Source of the DNA: Devosia sp.
Lineage (GTDB): Bacteria > Pseudomonadota > Alphaproteobacteria > Rhizobiales > Devosiaceae
Assembly: GCA_015234425.1 (NCBI GenBank)
Contig: JADGNE010000064.1
Span: 27,538 to 91,537 of the forward strand
Length of the DNA: 64,000 nucleotides
Direction: 5' to 3'
Part shown: one piece after another, positions 32,733 through 42,700 of the stretch
Layout of the letters: every line of letters begins with the position of its first letter
Position numbering within the stretch: the stretch's first letter is position 1
The notes under the pieces: model-generated
What the model was told of the DNA's origin: nothing
What the model saw: the letters and a program-made list of their open reading frames with translations, nothing else
The model's database searches: none
Program-made: the position numbers and the translations under genes

Positions 32733-34730
32733 ATGGCAAGCATTCAGGGCATTTATGTCGCCCTCTTTGGCCGTCCAGCAGACCCCGCGGGGCTCGCCTT
32801 TTGGAACGGCGTCACCAATCAGGGCGCGGATTTGTCCGGCCTGATTGGTACCCTGACCGGGACACCCGAATATCTCGACCGCTTCGAGAGCCAGACACCA
32901 AGCGAAATTGTCAGTTCGATCTATCTTGCCCTCTTCGGTCGCGCGCCGGATCCGGAGGGCCTCGCCTTCTTTACGGCGGCGCTCGACAGCGGCGCCCAGA
33001 CCATCGAAACCATTACCATCAATATTTTCGATGGCGCGCAGAACGACGATCAGGACACCGTAACTGCCAAGATGGAGGCCGCCGATGCCTTCACGGCCAG
33101 CCTCGATACGCCTGAGGAGATCGCGGCCTACAACGGCGCGGACGCAGCCGCGCTTGCCCGCAAATTCCTCGAGGCGATTGACCGGGACAATCCGTTCACG
33201 CCCTCGCCAGACGAAGATCTGGCGGCAAAGGTCCTTACTCCGCCGGCCGGTGCCGACAGCAGCGGCGGCGATAGTTCCCCAACCCCAGCGCCGGGCTATA
33301 CGATCTCGGTTTCCACCGCCTCCGCAGTGGAAGGCAGCGGATCGACAATCACCTATACGGTCACGCGAACCGGCTCGACGGATGCCGCCACCATTGCTGT
33401 CGCGCTGACCGGCACGGCGACGCTCAACACCGACTACTCGACGACATTGCAGCACGGAGAGCTGAGTTTTGCCGAAAACGTCGCCACCGCAAGTTTCCAG
33501 ATCACGCTGATCGATGATGTCGTGGTCGAGGGCAACGAGACCATAACCGCGACCATCTCGAACCCGACCGACGGCATTGCGATCAAAACGGCCAGTGCCA
33601 CAGCGACGATCGTGGATGATGAAACCATCACCAACCTCACCGCGCATGCGACAGGTTATGCGGGCTCAATGGCGGGACAGATGTCGATCGACGGAAGTGT
33701 CATTGCCTTCGCAAGTCTGTCTCGCGGCATCGACCCGAACGTGACGGAGACAAACGAGATCATGGACGTCTTCGTCCTTCGGGACGGGACCTATACGAAC
33801 ATCACGGCTGGCGGGGCAGCCAACAGCTTCTTCCCCGAAATTTCAGGGGACGGCAGCACCGTTGTTTTTGGAAGTAGCGCACAAAATCTCATCGCAGACG
33901 CTCAAGAGACCAACGGATACGAGAATATCTTCGTCTATCGCGCGGGGGCTCTGACCAACATCACGGCACATGCCAACGGGTCGAGCTCGGGGCCAGGTGT
34001 GTCAGCGGATGGCAGTACCATCGTGTTCACGAGCGAAGCCACCGATCTTACCGCAAGCGCAGATGAGAACGGCGTCAGGGATATTTTCGTTTCCAAGAAT
34101 GGCACGCTGACCAACATCACCGCGCACGGCAACGGTCTCAGCGGCGGCGCCAAAATCTCAGCCGATGGCAGCACAATTGTCTTTTACAGCGAGGCTACCA
34201 ATCTGGTTGCGGGACAGGATGACACCAACGGCAAGGCAGACATTTTTGTCTATCGCGACGGCGTCATTACCAACCTCACGCTCAATGCCGATGGCGACAG
34301 CGATCATGTGACCGTTTCGGCCGATGGCAGTACCATCGCCTTCAAGACCGCAGCGACCAATCTCACCGGGGCGGTGGACGATAATGGCGTTGATGACATC
34401 ATCATCTACCGCGACGGCGTTTTCACCAACATCACTGCACATGGAGACCGTGCGAGCGAGGCCCCAATCCTATCAGCCGATGGTAATACGATCCTGTTTA
34501 ACAGCAGGGCCACCAACCTCGTCGATGGCACCAATAGCGACTTCGACATCTATATCTATCGCGATAGCACGCTCACCAATCTCAGGCTCCATGGAGACGG
34601 CTTCACCAGTAGCGCCCGGCTGTCTCCCGATGGCAATAAAATCCTGTTCGTGAGCAGCGCCACCAACCTCGTGCCAGGTGTTGCAGATACGAACAGGATT
34701 GCGGACCTGTTCCTCTACGAAATGCTGTAG
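32733..34730 (+). CDS. DUF4214, Calx-beta and seven-repeat propeller protein
   Basis: A 665-residue multi-domain protein. Residues 1-105 hold two DUF4214 units (IYVALFGRPADPAGLAFW and IYLALFGRAPDPEGLAFF). Residues about 190-305 are a Calx-beta domain (VEGSGSTITYTVTRTG through TIVDDE). The rest is seven repeats of 50-55 residues of the form TNITAHG...SADGSTIVF..SEATNLV...DIFVYRDG, consistent with a closed seven-bladed propeller. The ATG at 32733 follows GGAA; an in-frame TTG is at 32718. No signal peptide is present; the acidic, repeat-rich build suggests type I secretion. It stands alone between two transport operons. Confidence 0.85.
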   Translation: MASIQGIYVALFGRPADPAGLAFWNGVTNQGADLSGLIGTLTGTPEYLDRFESQTPSEIVSSIYLALFGRAPDPEGLAFFTAALDSGAQTIETITINIFDGAQNDDQDTVTAKMEAADAFTASLDTPEEIAAYNGADAAALARKFLEAIDRDNPFTPSPDEDLAAKVLTPPAGADSSGGDSSPTPAPGYTISVSTASAVEGSGSTITYTVTRTGSTDAATIAVALTGTATLNTDYSTTLQHGELSFAENVATASFQITLIDDVVVEGNETITATISNPTDGIAIKTASATATIVDDETITNLTAHATGYAGSMAGQMSIDGSVIAFASLSRGIDPNVTETNEIMDVFVLRDGTYTNITAGGAANSFFPEISGDGSTVVFGSSAQNLIADAQETNGYENIFVYRAGALTNITAHANGSSSGPGVSADGSTIVFTSEATDLTASADENGVRDIFVSKNGTLTNITAHGNGLSGGAKISADGSTIVFYSEATNLVAGQDDTNGKADIFVYRDGVITNLTLNADGDSDHVTVSADGSTIAFKTAATNLTGAVDDNGVDDIIIYRDGVFTNITAHGDRASEAPILSADGNTILFNSRATNLVDGTNSDFDIYIYRDSTLTNLRLHGDGFTSSARLSPDGNKILFVSSATNLVPGVADTNRIADLFLYEML

Positions 34731-34738
34731 CGGACATC

Positions 34739-34764
34739 GCGCTCCCGGCGCCGCCAGGGAGCGC
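34739..34764. terminator. Terminator-like hairpin between convergent genes
   Basis: GCGCTCCC (34739-34746) pairs with GGGAGCGC (34757-34764) around a ten-base loop, directly after the propeller gene and 18 bases from the convergent epimerase stop. A second GGGCC/GGGCCC pairing follows. No U-tract. Confidence 0.5.
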
Positions 34765-34781
34765 GCGGGGCCTCTGCTTTG

Positions 34782-35684
34782 TCAGGGGCCCGAAAGCGTA
34801 TCCGGATTGGCGACGAGCGCCGCCTTGCGGCGGGCGGTGGTGAGACCGAGGTCGATGAAGGTTCTGGCGTGGTTGGCGAGGTCGACATTGTCGTCCCAGA
34901 GATTGCGCCAGATGCCGGTGGCGATAGAGAGCTTTTCGTCGACGATCTCCGACGAGAAGCTTTCGAAGGTGACCCAGTCGTCATAGCCGATGGCGATCAG
35001 CGCATCGAAGATGGCGGCGAAGTCGATGTTGCCGGTACCCAGATAGCCGCGATGGCTTTCCCCGATATGGACATAGCCGATCTTGTTGGCGGCGTTGCGG
35101 ATGGCAAGGCCGATGTCCGCCTCCTCGATGTTCATGTGAAAACTGTCGAGGTGGAGAAACACATTGTCCGCGCCGGTGGCCTCGATGAAGGCGAGGCCTT
35201 GGGCGGCGGTGTTGAGCAGATTGCTCTCGAAGCGATTGACGATTTCGAGGTTGAGGGTGACGCCTGCGCCAGCCGCAATTTCAGCGGCGCGGGCAACGGC
35301 GCCGACACTGCGCTTCCAGCTTTCAAGGGTGGGCGCGTGCACCTGCTTGCCATGGGCGGATGAGAGAATTCCGGCGAGCTTGGTGCCGCCGAGATCGCGG
35401 GTCAGCGCGATGGCGCCGGAGAGAATCTCGAGGCCGCGATTGACCGTCTCCGGGTCGGCACTCGAAACATCGCCCTCGGCCGGCAGGCCCATGCTGATGG
35501 AGACGTCGAGCCCATGGTCCTTGATCCGGCCAGCGAGCCAGGGAACGTCGACCAGCGTGGGGTCGAGGTAGGAAAACTCTATCAGTTTGAATCCGGTAGC
35601 CCGGGTATTCTCGAGTGCCGTCTCAAGGTCGGTCTGGCTCGAACCGGCGCTCCAGACAAAAGAATGTATGCCCAGCTTGCTCAT
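34782..35684 (-). CDS. Ketose 3-epimerase-like sugar isomerase (D-tagatose 3-epimerase family)
   Basis: A 300-residue TIM barrel strongly like D-tagatose/D-allulose/L-ribulose 3-epimerases. The metal ligands are in place: Glu in NLEIVNRFE, Asp in LHLDSFHMNIEE, His in YVHIGESHRG and Glu in VTFESFSSE. The ATG at 35684 has GGGGACAC upstream. It is the last gene of a minus-strand operon with DeoR, an FGGY kinase and an Rbs-type importer, so it should epimerise the imported ketose or prepare it for phosphorylation. Confidence 0.85.
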   Translation of the reverse strand: MSKLGIHSFVWSAGSSQTDLETALENTRATGFKLIEFSYLDPTLVDVPWLAGRIKDHGLDVSISMGLPAEGDVSSADPETVNRGLEILSGAIALTRDLGGTKLAGILSSAHGKQVHAPTLESWKRSVGAVARAAEIAAGAGVTLNLEIVNRFESNLLNTAAQGLAFIEATGADNVFLHLDSFHMNIEEADIGLAIRNAANKIGYVHIGESHRGYLGTGNIDFAAIFDALIAIGYDDWVTFESFSSEIVDEKLSIATGIWRNLWDDNVDLANHARTFIDLGLTTARRKAALVANPDTLSGP

Positions 35685-35709
35685 GTGTCCCCTCAGGCAA
35701 AGACAGTAA

Positions 35710-35735
35710 CGGCGCGGCCCTTGGGGGCCACGCCG
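35710..35735 (-). other. Intercistronic hairpin after the RbsB-type gene
   Basis: CGGCG-GGCCC (35710-35720, one mismatch between) pairs with GGGCC-CGCCG (35725-35735) around TTGG. It lies between the binding-protein stop and the epimerase start. Likely a stability or partial-termination element that separates expression of the epimerase from the binding protein. Confidence 0.5.
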
Positions 35736-35748
35736 CATCTCGATTGAC

Positions 35749-36693
35749 TTAGCGGACGGCCGTCCAGCCCTGGTAGGAGTCCAGGTTTTCCGAGGTGATC
35801 AGCTCTGGTTCGAGCAGGATGGTGTCCTCGGCAGGCTTTTCACCCTTGAGTACGGCAACGCCCATTTCGAGCGCCTGACCGGCCATGACATAGGGGTCCT
35901 GAGAAGCGGACGCCTTGATCATGGATGTCCCGCTCTTGAGGGCTTCCTCGATATCGGGAGCGCCATCGACAGCGGTGATGATGAAATCGGTGCGGTTGAG
36001 CTGCTTGGCGGCGAGCTCGGCACCAATGCCTGTCGGATCATTGATGGCAAAGACGGCGTCGATGTCATCGAAGCGGGTGAGCAGGCCCTGCATCACCGCG
36101 AGGCCTCCCTCGCGAGAGCCCTGACCGTTCTGGTCATCGGAGAGAATGGTGATGCCCGGGTTCTGGGCGAAGACATTCTTGCAGCCCTGGACGCGGTCGA
36201 TGATCGAGGACGAGGCGGGGCCATTGATGATGATGACGTTGCCCTCGCCGTTGAGTTCATCGACGATGTACTGGCAGGCCTTCTCGCCGGCGCTGACATT
36301 GTTGGTCATGACGGTAACGTCGGCGCCGGGCGCGGACACGTCGAAGGCAGCGACGACGACACCGGCGTCACGGGCCTTCTGCACAGCCGGGGCAATGGCG
36401 CTGGCGTCAACGGCATTGAGCATGATGATGTCCACGCCCGCAGCGATGAAGCTGTCGATCTGGGACACCTGCTTGTTGAGGTCATAGTCGGCGGAAACCG
36501 AGGTTACGCGGACGTCGGGATTGATCTCGCGGGCCTTGTCCTCAATGCCCTTGATGGTGGCCACGAAGAAGGGATTGCCCAGAAGGCCGACAGAAATGCC
36601 GACATTGGTCAGTTCCTTCTCTTGGGCCATGGCTCCGCCGAGGGCGAAGGCCGAAAGTGCAACACCAGTCAGCAGCTTTGGTAGAAAGTTCAT
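35749..36693 (-). CDS. Sugar ABC transporter substrate-binding protein (RbsB type)
   Basis: A 314-residue family 4 (ribose-type) binding protein. The signal peptide ends near GGAMAQ; the mature start NVGISVGLLGNPFFVA and later FAINDPTGIGAE and ITAVDGAPDIEEALK are typical. The ATG at 36693 has GGGAGGACTACA upstream. It supplies a monosaccharide, probably a pentose, hexose or polyol, to the RbsC-type permease encoded just before it. Confidence 0.9.
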   Translation of the reverse strand: MNFLPKLLTGVALSAFALGGAMAQEKELTNVGISVGLLGNPFFVATIKGIEDKAREINPDVRVTSVSADYDLNKQVSQIDSFIAAGVDIIMLNAVDASAIAPAVQKARDAGVVVAAFDVSAPGADVTVMTNNVSAGEKACQYIVDELNGEGNVIIINGPASSSIIDRVQGCKNVFAQNPGITILSDDQNGQGSREGGLAVMQGLLTRFDDIDAVFAINDPTGIGAELAAKQLNRTDFIITAVDGAPDIEEALKSGTSMIKASASQDPYVMAGQALEMGVAVLKGEKPAEDTILLEPELITSENLDSYQGWTAVR

Positions 36694-36753
36694 TGTAGTC
36701 CTCCCTATTGAGTGGCCGCTGGAGCGCGCCACAGTTGCCGGAATTCCGGTTGA

Positions 36754-37734
36754 TCAGGTCCTCGCGCCGCCGGCGAGACGATAGCGATCGAGCGCTACGG
36801 CGGCGATGATGACCAGTCCCTTGATGATGTATTGCCAGATGTCAGACACACCCGTTAGGATGAGCCCATTGGACAGGACGGCGATGATCAGTGCGCCGAT
36901 CAGCGTGCCCCAGATGGAGCCGACGCCACCGACGAAGCTGGTGCCGCCGAGGATGACGGCGGCTATTGCGTCCAGCTCATAGGCCTGGCCCAGTTGCAGG
37001 CCATTGGCTGCGTAGAGGCGCGCCGCGGACATGACGCCGCCAAGGCCCGCCATGAGGCCGGAGAAGCAATAGACGAAGAGCAGCACCAGCGGCACGTTGA
37101 TGCCGGTGAGGCGCGCCGCATCCGGATTGCCGCCCACCGCATAGATCTGGGTTCCAAGTACGGTGCGCTTGAGCACGAACCAGGACATGACCACGACGAG
37201 GAAGGCGATGATCACCAGCCACGGCACGCCGAAGACGCTGCCATTGCCGATGAACTGGAACGGCAGGTTTGGATTGAAGACGGTGGTATCGGCGCCCAGC
37301 AGGCGGGCAAGACCGCGCACGGCGGTCAGCGAGCCCAAGGTGACGATGAAGGGCGGCAGCTTCATGTATGCGATGAGCATTCCATTGGCGAGGCCACAGG
37401 CCAGACCCATGGCAAGCCCCGCCAGGATGCCGAGCATGCCGATGTCGGGAAAGAGCGAGACGATCACTGCCACCATTGCGGATGCGGCCAGGATCGAGCC
37501 GACCGACAGATCGATACCGCCGGTGAGAATGACCAGTGTCATGCCCGCCGCCAGGACTGTGTTGATGGAGGCCTGCTGCATGACAATCGAGAGATTGTTC
37601 GGGTTCATGAAGCGGCCGCTGAGCAGCTGAAAGCCCACCGCGAGGATGATCAGGACCGGCAACATGCCAAGCGCGGCCAACATGGCGCGAACGCGTTGGC
37701 GCTGGGCGATTGGGCTCACAGGGGCGTCAGTCAT
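36754..37734 (-). CDS. Sugar ABC transporter permease (RbsC type)
   Basis: A 326-residue inner-membrane protein with eight to ten hydrophobic segments and the RbsC motifs TGGIDLSVGSI and GGTSFVGGVGSIWGTLIGAL. A single permease gene matches the homodimeric RbsC arrangement. It lies between the ATPase and binding-protein genes of the operon. Confidence 0.92.
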   Translation of the reverse strand: MTDAPVSPIAQRQRVRAMLAALGMLPVLIILAVGFQLLSGRFMNPNNLSIVMQQASINTVLAAGMTLVILTGGIDLSVGSILAASAMVAVIVSLFPDIGMLGILAGLAMGLACGLANGMLIAYMKLPPFIVTLGSLTAVRGLARLLGADTTVFNPNLPFQFIGNGSVFGVPWLVIIAFLVVVMSWFVLKRTVLGTQIYAVGGNPDAARLTGINVPLVLLFVYCFSGLMAGLGGVMSAARLYAANGLQLGQAYELDAIAAVILGGTSFVGGVGSIWGTLIGALIIAVLSNGLILTGVSDIWQYIIKGLVIIAAVALDRYRLAGGART

Positions 37735-37768
37735 GGTCCTGCCTAGGGTTGAAAATTGTGGGTCGGGG

Positions 37769-39322
37769 TCACGCTGCGGTTTCGCGCAGAGCGCCGGTTG
37801 AGAAATTCATGATGGTTTCCTGGTCGATCGGCTTGTCCGGCGTGGGACGGACTTCCCCCGCAATACGGCCTTCGCGCATCACGAGGACGCGGTCGGCGAT
37901 GCCGATGATTTCCGGAAGCTCGCTCGAAATGACGAGGACGGCGATATCGCGCTTGGCCAGTTCGTCGATGAGCCGATAGATCTCCGACTTGGCGCCGACG
38001 TCGACGCCTCGCGTGGGCTCATCGAGGATGATGACTTTCGGGTCCTTCTGGAGGAGCCGGGCCAGCAGCACTTTTTGCTGATTGCCGCCAGACAGCGAGC
38101 CGGCGCTGATGGCAGTGCCTGCGGCGCGGATGGACAGGTCTTTCACGGCCTTCTCGGCGCGGGTCCGCGCTGCGGACCGATCGAGAAGAGTGCCGCCGCT
38201 GGCATCGTCCCCCAGAACGCTGATGGAGATGTTGTCAGCGATGGACATGTCGAGGAAGAGGCCGAGCACTTTGCGGTCCTCGGTGAGATAGGCAATGCCG
38301 GCGTCGATAGCGTCGCGGGGCCCTGAAATGTCGAGCTTTTGACCCTCCAGAGTGACAGTGCCGGATTTTTTCTTGTCGGCGCCGAAAATCAAACGGGCCA
38401 ATTCGGTGCGGCCCGAGCCGACGAGGCCAGCCAGGCCCAGAACCTCGCCCTTGTGCAGGTCAAAGCTGCAGCCGTGGACGCGCACATCATCGGCGACATC
38501 GCGCACCGACAGGGCGATCTGGCGGTCGAGCGCCGGGGTGCGGTGTTCCTTCTTGTAGAACGAGGAGAGATCACGCCCCACCATCATCGAGACGAGCCTG
38601 GATGCGGAGAGCTCTGAGCGATCCAGCGTGCCGACATAGGAAGAGTCGCGCAGCACGCTGACGCGATCGGCGAGCTGGTAGATCTCCTCCATGCGATGGC
38701 TGATGTAGATGATGGCGATGCCCTGCGCCTTGAGAGACTCGATGACGCCGAACAGCTTGTCTGTCTCGCGCGAGGTCAGCGAGGTGGTGGGCTCGTCCAT
38801 GACGATGATGCGCGCGTCGGTCGACAGAGCCCGGGCGATTTCCACCATCTGCCGCTCGCCGAGCGAAAGGGTGCGCACAATGGTCCGCGGCGAAAAGCCG
38901 ATGCCGAGACGGTCGAGAATGGGCTTGGCGGATTTTTCGGTCGCCCTGTTGTCCACGAGGCCGAAGCGGGAGGGTTGATTGCCGAGATAGATGTTCTGCG
39001 CCACAGTCAGGTTCGGCGCCAGGCTGAGTTCCTGATAGATCACGGAAATGCCGCTTGCCCGGGCCTTGATCGGGTCGCCGAGCGCTACCGGATGGCCATC
39101 GAGCAGAATTTCGCCGCCGGGATCAGGCCGGTAGGCTCCCGAGAGAACTTTCATCAGGGTCGACTTGCCGGCGCCGTTTTCGCCCATGACGGCGTGGACT
39201 TCACCGGGATAGACCGTCAGCGAGACATTGCTCAGGGCGCGGACCGGGCCAAATGTCTTGCTGATATTGCGCATTTCGAGGACGGGCTTGCCCGGGGCGG
39301 TGCTGTGAGCCATCTCACTCAT
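37769..39322 (-). CDS. Sugar ABC transporter ATP-binding protein with two ATPase domains (RbsA type)
   Basis: A 517-residue fused ATPase. The first domain has Walker [10 protein letters not shown], signature [15 protein letters not shown] and Walker [12 protein letters not shown]. The second has a degenerate Walker A (GLVGSGRTE), signature [15 protein letters not shown] and [13 protein letters not shown], as in RbsA/XylG/MglA. Its start overlaps the kinase stop by four bases, which ties sugar uptake to phosphorylation. Confidence 0.93.
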   Translation of the reverse strand: MSEMAHSTAPGKPVLEMRNISKTFGPVRALSNVSLTVYPGEVHAVMGENGAGKSTLMKVLSGAYRPDPGGEILLDGHPVALGDPIKARASGISVIYQELSLAPNLTVAQNIYLGNQPSRFGLVDNRATEKSAKPILDRLGIGFSPRTIVRTLSLGERQMVEIARALSTDARIIVMDEPTTSLTSRETDKLFGVIESLKAQGIAIIYISHRMEEIYQLADRVSVLRDSSYVGTLDRSELSASRLVSMMVGRDLSSFYKKEHRTPALDRQIALSVRDVADDVRVHGCSFDLHKGEVLGLAGLVGSGRTELARLIFGADKKKSGTVTLEGQKLDISGPRDAIDAGIAYLTEDRKVLGLFLDMSIADNISISVLGDDASGGTLLDRSAARTRAEKAVKDLSIRAAGTAISAGSLSGGNQQKVLLARLLQKDPKVIILDEPTRGVDVGAKSEIYRLIDELAKRDIAVLVISSELPEIIGIADRVLVMREGRIAGEVRPTPDKPIDQETIMNFSTGALRETAA

Positions 39323-40689
39323 GCCACGTCCTCCCTCTGTTCTGCGGCGATGTGTTCGCGCCAGGTCTTGCGGTAGGCCTCAAGCCCCGCGAGGGCCAAA
39401 GGCTGGCTGCGCGTGAGTTCACCAACGGCCGCGTGGACATCGAAATCCTCCATGGCGAGAGCTGCTGCTCCGAGCGCACTGCCCTCGACCTCCCGGCAGG
39501 AGAGTATTTTCTGGCTGTGGCGCAATTGCGCCAGGAGTGGTCCGTAAAGACCGGTTTTGACGAGGCCGCCATCGACCACCAGATCATTGCTGGACTGGAC
39601 AAGATCGAGGGACAGATCGGTCATCAGGGCGACATAGAGCAGCGCCGCCGCACCCCGCTCTTCCGGCGTTGGCTGAGGGCCGATGAGGCGACCCTGCAAT
39701 CCCTGGAAGGGCCCGCCCGGCGCAAAGGACGGCAGGGCGAAAATCGACTTGTTTATGACGCTTTCGAGCGCCGCGAGGGAAATGGGAGCCGTCCACCCCT
39801 GGCTGATCAGATCATATTCGCGACCGCCCATGAAGCGGATGGTGGCGACGGGATGTCGGTCGACCGTCACATTGGCCAGCATGTCGCGACGCTCATCTAG
39901 CGCCTGCAATGGGCAGGCAGTGTTAAAGATGATCACCCAGGTGCCGCTCGAGACAAGGGTAAAATCCTCAAGGCCCAGGGCGCGGTAGAGATAGAGCGCT
40001 GAATTGCTGTCGTGGACGCCGTTATGAACCACCAGCTGCCGATCGCCGGTGGAGGTCTTGAGTGGGTAAGAGCCAAGAGGTGCGCCGGCACGGGCAAAGG
40101 GCGGCATCTTCTCTTCCCAGCCCTGGGCTTTGACCAGATCGCTGAAATCATCGGCCAGTGGCGCCCAGAGATGGGAGTGACAGCCGAGATAGGAGACTTC
40201 CGAGCGGGCCGCGCCACTGAAGCGCCAGCTCCAGAACTGCGGATAGCTCAGGATCCATTCGGCTTTTAAAACGGCGTCTGGTTCGACCGCGGCCAGCCAG
40301 AGCAGATGGCGGCCGTAGTTGAAGCCCAGCGGCAGGGCCGGAGAGAAGGTTTCGCTGAAGGGAGGAATGTCCGCGTCGATCGCTGCGGCGATATCAAGGG
40401 GCGGATCCTGTTCGTAGTCAAGGACGGGATGGGTGAGCCCCTCGGGCCGGACAAGGGCGAAGGTGCAGCCATGGCCCGAAAACATGACGCCGGTGACGTC
40501 ATGCCGATCGGCGATTTCGGCGAGGGATGCATTCATCCAGTTGAAGAGATGGGCATCGTCGAGCACGCGGCGCCCATGGTGATCGATCCAGACCGGCTTT
40601 GTGCGGCTCTGATGGAGGATGGCCCCGTCGCGAGCGAGAACGAACATTTTTGAATTCGTCTTGCCGAGATCAAAGACCGCCAGGCTCAT
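39319..40689 (-). CDS. FGGY-family carbohydrate kinase
   Basis: A 456-residue sugar kinase: N-terminal phosphate motif [22 protein letters not shown], and the catalytic Asp in [12 protein letters not shown], with [18 protein letters not shown] near the C-terminus. It resembles L-fuculose/L-rhamnulose-type kinases but the sugar is uncertain. It overlaps the DeoR gene upstream and the RbsA-type gene downstream by four bases each. A ketose 3-epimerase in the same operon suggests it phosphorylates a ketose. Confidence 0.85.
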   Translation of the reverse strand: MSLAVFDLGKTNSKMFVLARDGAILHQSRTKPVWIDHHGRRVLDDAHLFNWMNASLAEIADRHDVTGVMFSGHGCTFALVRPEGLTHPVLDYEQDPPLDIAAAIDADIPPFSETFSPALPLGFNYGRHLLWLAAVEPDAVLKAEWILSYPQFWSWRFSGAARSEVSYLGCHSHLWAPLADDFSDLVKAQGWEEKMPPFARAGAPLGSYPLKTSTGDRQLVVHNGVHDSNSALYLYRALGLEDFTLVSSGTWVIIFNTACPLQALDERRDMLANVTVDRHPVATIRFMGGREYDLISQGWTAPISLAALESVINKSIFALPSFAPGGPFQGLQGRLIGPQPTPEERGAAALLYVALMTDLSLDLVQSSNDLVVDGGLVKTGLYGPLLAQLRHSQKILSCREVEGSALGAAALAMEDFDVHAAVGELTRSQPLALAGLEAYRKTWREHIAAEQREDVA

Positions 40690-41468
40690 TGTTCAGCGCC
40701 CCCGCTTCCGGCGATGAGAACGGTGACGCCATTATCCTCCAGTTCCTTGGCGGTCGCATCGGGCAGGTCTTCGTCGGTCACCAAAGTGCCGATGCGCGAT
40801 AGAGGCAGCACGACATTGCGGGGGCGGATCTTGAATTTCCGGCTATCGGCGAGGACCACCACCTCGTCAGCCCAGTCACTCAGTTCGCTGACAACCCTGA
40901 CTAGAAGGGGATGGGATTCCAGCGTCCCCTCGCCGCTGATGCCCTGCGCCCCCACAAAGAAACGGGAGGCATAAAACGGGGCTGTGCTGTTGGTAGGCGA
41001 AGCTAGAATGCCCGGCTCGCGATGCAGCTCGCCGCCCGGCAGGACCAGCTGGCAGGAGCCGCTGTCGCCGAGATGGGCCGCAAGGGGCATGGAATTGGTG
41101 TAAACGCGCAGGCTGCGTTGGGCGAGAATGGCCCCGAGGTGAAAGCAAGTCGAGCCGGCGTTGATGATGATGGAGTCGCCGTCCCGCACCAGGGTGGCCG
41201 CGAGGCGCGCTATGGAACGCTTGGCATCTACGGCGATATCGCGGTTTTCATCATAGGGGCGCGCGGAGCTGGCCTTGCCGGCGCTGCCTTCGCGGGCCGA
41301 AATGCCGCCGTAGACTTTGCGCGCCTGCCCCTGCTGATGCAGTTTTTCGATGTCGCGACGGATCGTAGCGGCGGATACGCCCAGAGCATCCTGAAGATCG
41401 CGCACCGAGACAAAGGGGCGATCCTTCAAAATGTCGGCGATCTGCTGGTGACGATCCGAGTCGATCAC
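40686..41468 (-). CDS. DeoR-family transcriptional regulator
   Basis: A 260-residue DeoR repressor with N-terminal helix-turn-helix (VSVRDLQDALGVSAATIRRD, about residues 19-38) and a C-terminal sugar-phosphate-sensing domain. It is the first gene of the minus-strand importer/kinase operon and is divergent from an aldolase operon. The 170-base intergenic region carries AAAGTTC direct repeats and a small palindrome, so it probably represses both directions. The inducer should be a phosphorylated pathway intermediate. Confidence 0.9.
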   Translation of the reverse strand: MIDSDRHQQIADILKDRPFVSVRDLQDALGVSAATIRRDIEKLHQQGQARKVYGGISAREGSAGKASSARPYDENRDIAVDAKRSIARLAATLVRDGDSIIINAGSTCFHLGAILAQRSLRVYTNSMPLAAHLGDSGSCQLVLPGGELHREPGILASPTNSTAPFYASRFFVGAQGISGEGTLESHPLLVRVVSELSDWADEVVVLADSRKFKIRPRNVVLPLSRIGTLVTDEDLPDATAKELEDNGVTVLIAGSGGAEQ

Positions 41469-41544
41469 GCGGCTATCCCTCCCTGGGCAATTTATTGCCT
41501 CATTGGAGCCATCGTATTCACAACTCGCTCACCCTTGCAAGGGG

Positions 41545-41580
41545 TTGATGATCAAAGTTCATCATGCTTGACGAAAGTTC
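41545..41580. promoter_or_regulatory. Putative DeoR operator region
   Basis: The palindrome TTGATGATCAA (41545-41555) is followed by two direct copies of AAAGTTC (41554-41560 and 41574-41580) with a 20-base period, about two helical turns. DeoR-type repressors often bind repeated short motifs. It lies between the divergent DeoR and aldolase genes. Confidence 0.5.
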
Positions 41581-41638
41581 CTCAGGTGGCCTAGACCATA
41601 TGGGATGGCGAAAGACGCCAATCGAAAGGGAGGGCCCG

Positions 41639-42700
41639 ATGGCGGCGGATCAGCAGAGCACGCAGGCGCTTGCGGCCCTCAGTGCCTTTTCCGCCAGGCT
41701 CGGGCGCGACATCACCCGCACACAGGGTGCTGGCGGCAATACTTCGATCAAGATCGGCGATGTGATGTGGGTGAAGGCCTCCGGCACATGGCTGGCGCAT
41801 GCGCTCGAGCGCGACATCATGGTGCCGCTCGAAACCGCCCCGCTGGTGGAAGCGCTCGACGCCGGTGATCCGCGCGCCGAGAAAGCGACCGACTTCGTTG
41901 TCGCAGACCTCAATGTTTCAGGCCTTCGACCATCAATCGAAGCGAGCGTGCATGCCTCGATCCCGCAGCGCGTCGTTGCCCATTTCCATTGCGTCAACAC
42001 GCTGGCCCATGCTGTGTGCACCGACGCCGAGGACGAGCTGACGCAGATCTTTGCCGATCGGCTACCCCATTTGAGCTGGGCGCTGATCCCCTATCGCCGT
42101 CCTGGGACGCCACTGGCGCGGGCCATCGCTGCGGTCCGCGACCGCGCGCCGGATGTGCTGGTTCTGGCCAATCACGGGCTGGTGGTCTGCGGCGACACCG
42201 TTGAGGAAACAGCGGCCCGGGTGGAAGAGGTGACTGCTGCCCTCGCCCTGCCGCGCAGAACAACAGCGCTGGCAGATTTTTCCCGGCTTCAGGCTGAGGC
42301 AGAGACGCTTGGTGACTATGCTCTTCCGGACGACCCGGAGTGCCACGATATCGCGCTCGACCCGATCGCGCTGACCCATGCGCGCGGCGGCTCGCTCTAT
42401 CCGGACCATGTCATCTTCCTCGGCACCGAACTCGGAACGCTCGATGAACCTGGCAATCTCGCTGCCACAGTGTCGGCCGAAGAGCCCAAGCTTGTTGTGC
42501 TCCCCGGACAGGGAGTACTCGTGCGCAAGGGGCTGACTGCGGGTGGGCAGGCCATGGTCCGATGCCTTGCCGAAGTGGTTACCCGCATCCCGGAGGGCCG
42601 CAGGCTCAATTACCTGACGGCGGATCAGGAATATGAGCTCACCCATTGGGAGGCCGAGAAATACAGGCAGTCCCTCGATCGACAGGCCACACAGGGATGA
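41639..42700 (+). CDS. Class II aldolase/adducin family protein
   Basis: A 353-residue class II aldolase. Features are the phosphate-binding GAGGNTSIKIGD, KASGTWLAHA, the zinc histidines of VVAHFHCVNTLAH and a later NHGLVVCGDT. It is longer than FucA/AraD (about 220-250) and its end (LTHWEAEKYRQSL) resembles the junction region of the bifunctional RhaD-type aldolase-dehydrogenase, but the dehydrogenase half is missing. AAAGGGAGGG lies before the ATG at 41639. It would cleave a ketose phosphate made by one of the flanking kinases. Overlaps the next kinase gene (ATGA). Confidence 0.85.
   Translation: MAADQQSTQALAALSAFSARLGRDITRTQGAGGNTSIKIGDVMWVKASGTWLAHALERDIMVPLETAPLVEALDAGDPRAEKATDFVVADLNVSGLRPSIEASVHASIPQRVVAHFHCVNTLAHAVCTDAEDELTQIFADRLPHLSWALIPYRRPGTPLARAIAAVRDRAPDVLVLANHGLVVCGDTVEETAARVEEVTAALALPRRTTALADFSRLQAEAETLGDYALPDDPECHDIALDPIALTHARGGSLYPDHVIFLGTELGTLDEPGNLAATVSAEEPKLVVLPGQGVLVRKGLTAGGQAMVRCLAEVVTRIPEGRRLNYLTADQEYELTHWEAEKYRQSLDRQATQG

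Noticed and set aside
33640-34730. Repeated DNA units resembling a CRISPR or minisatellite array
   Set aside because: The repeats are degenerate, in frame, and explained by the seven propeller blades of the encoded protein.
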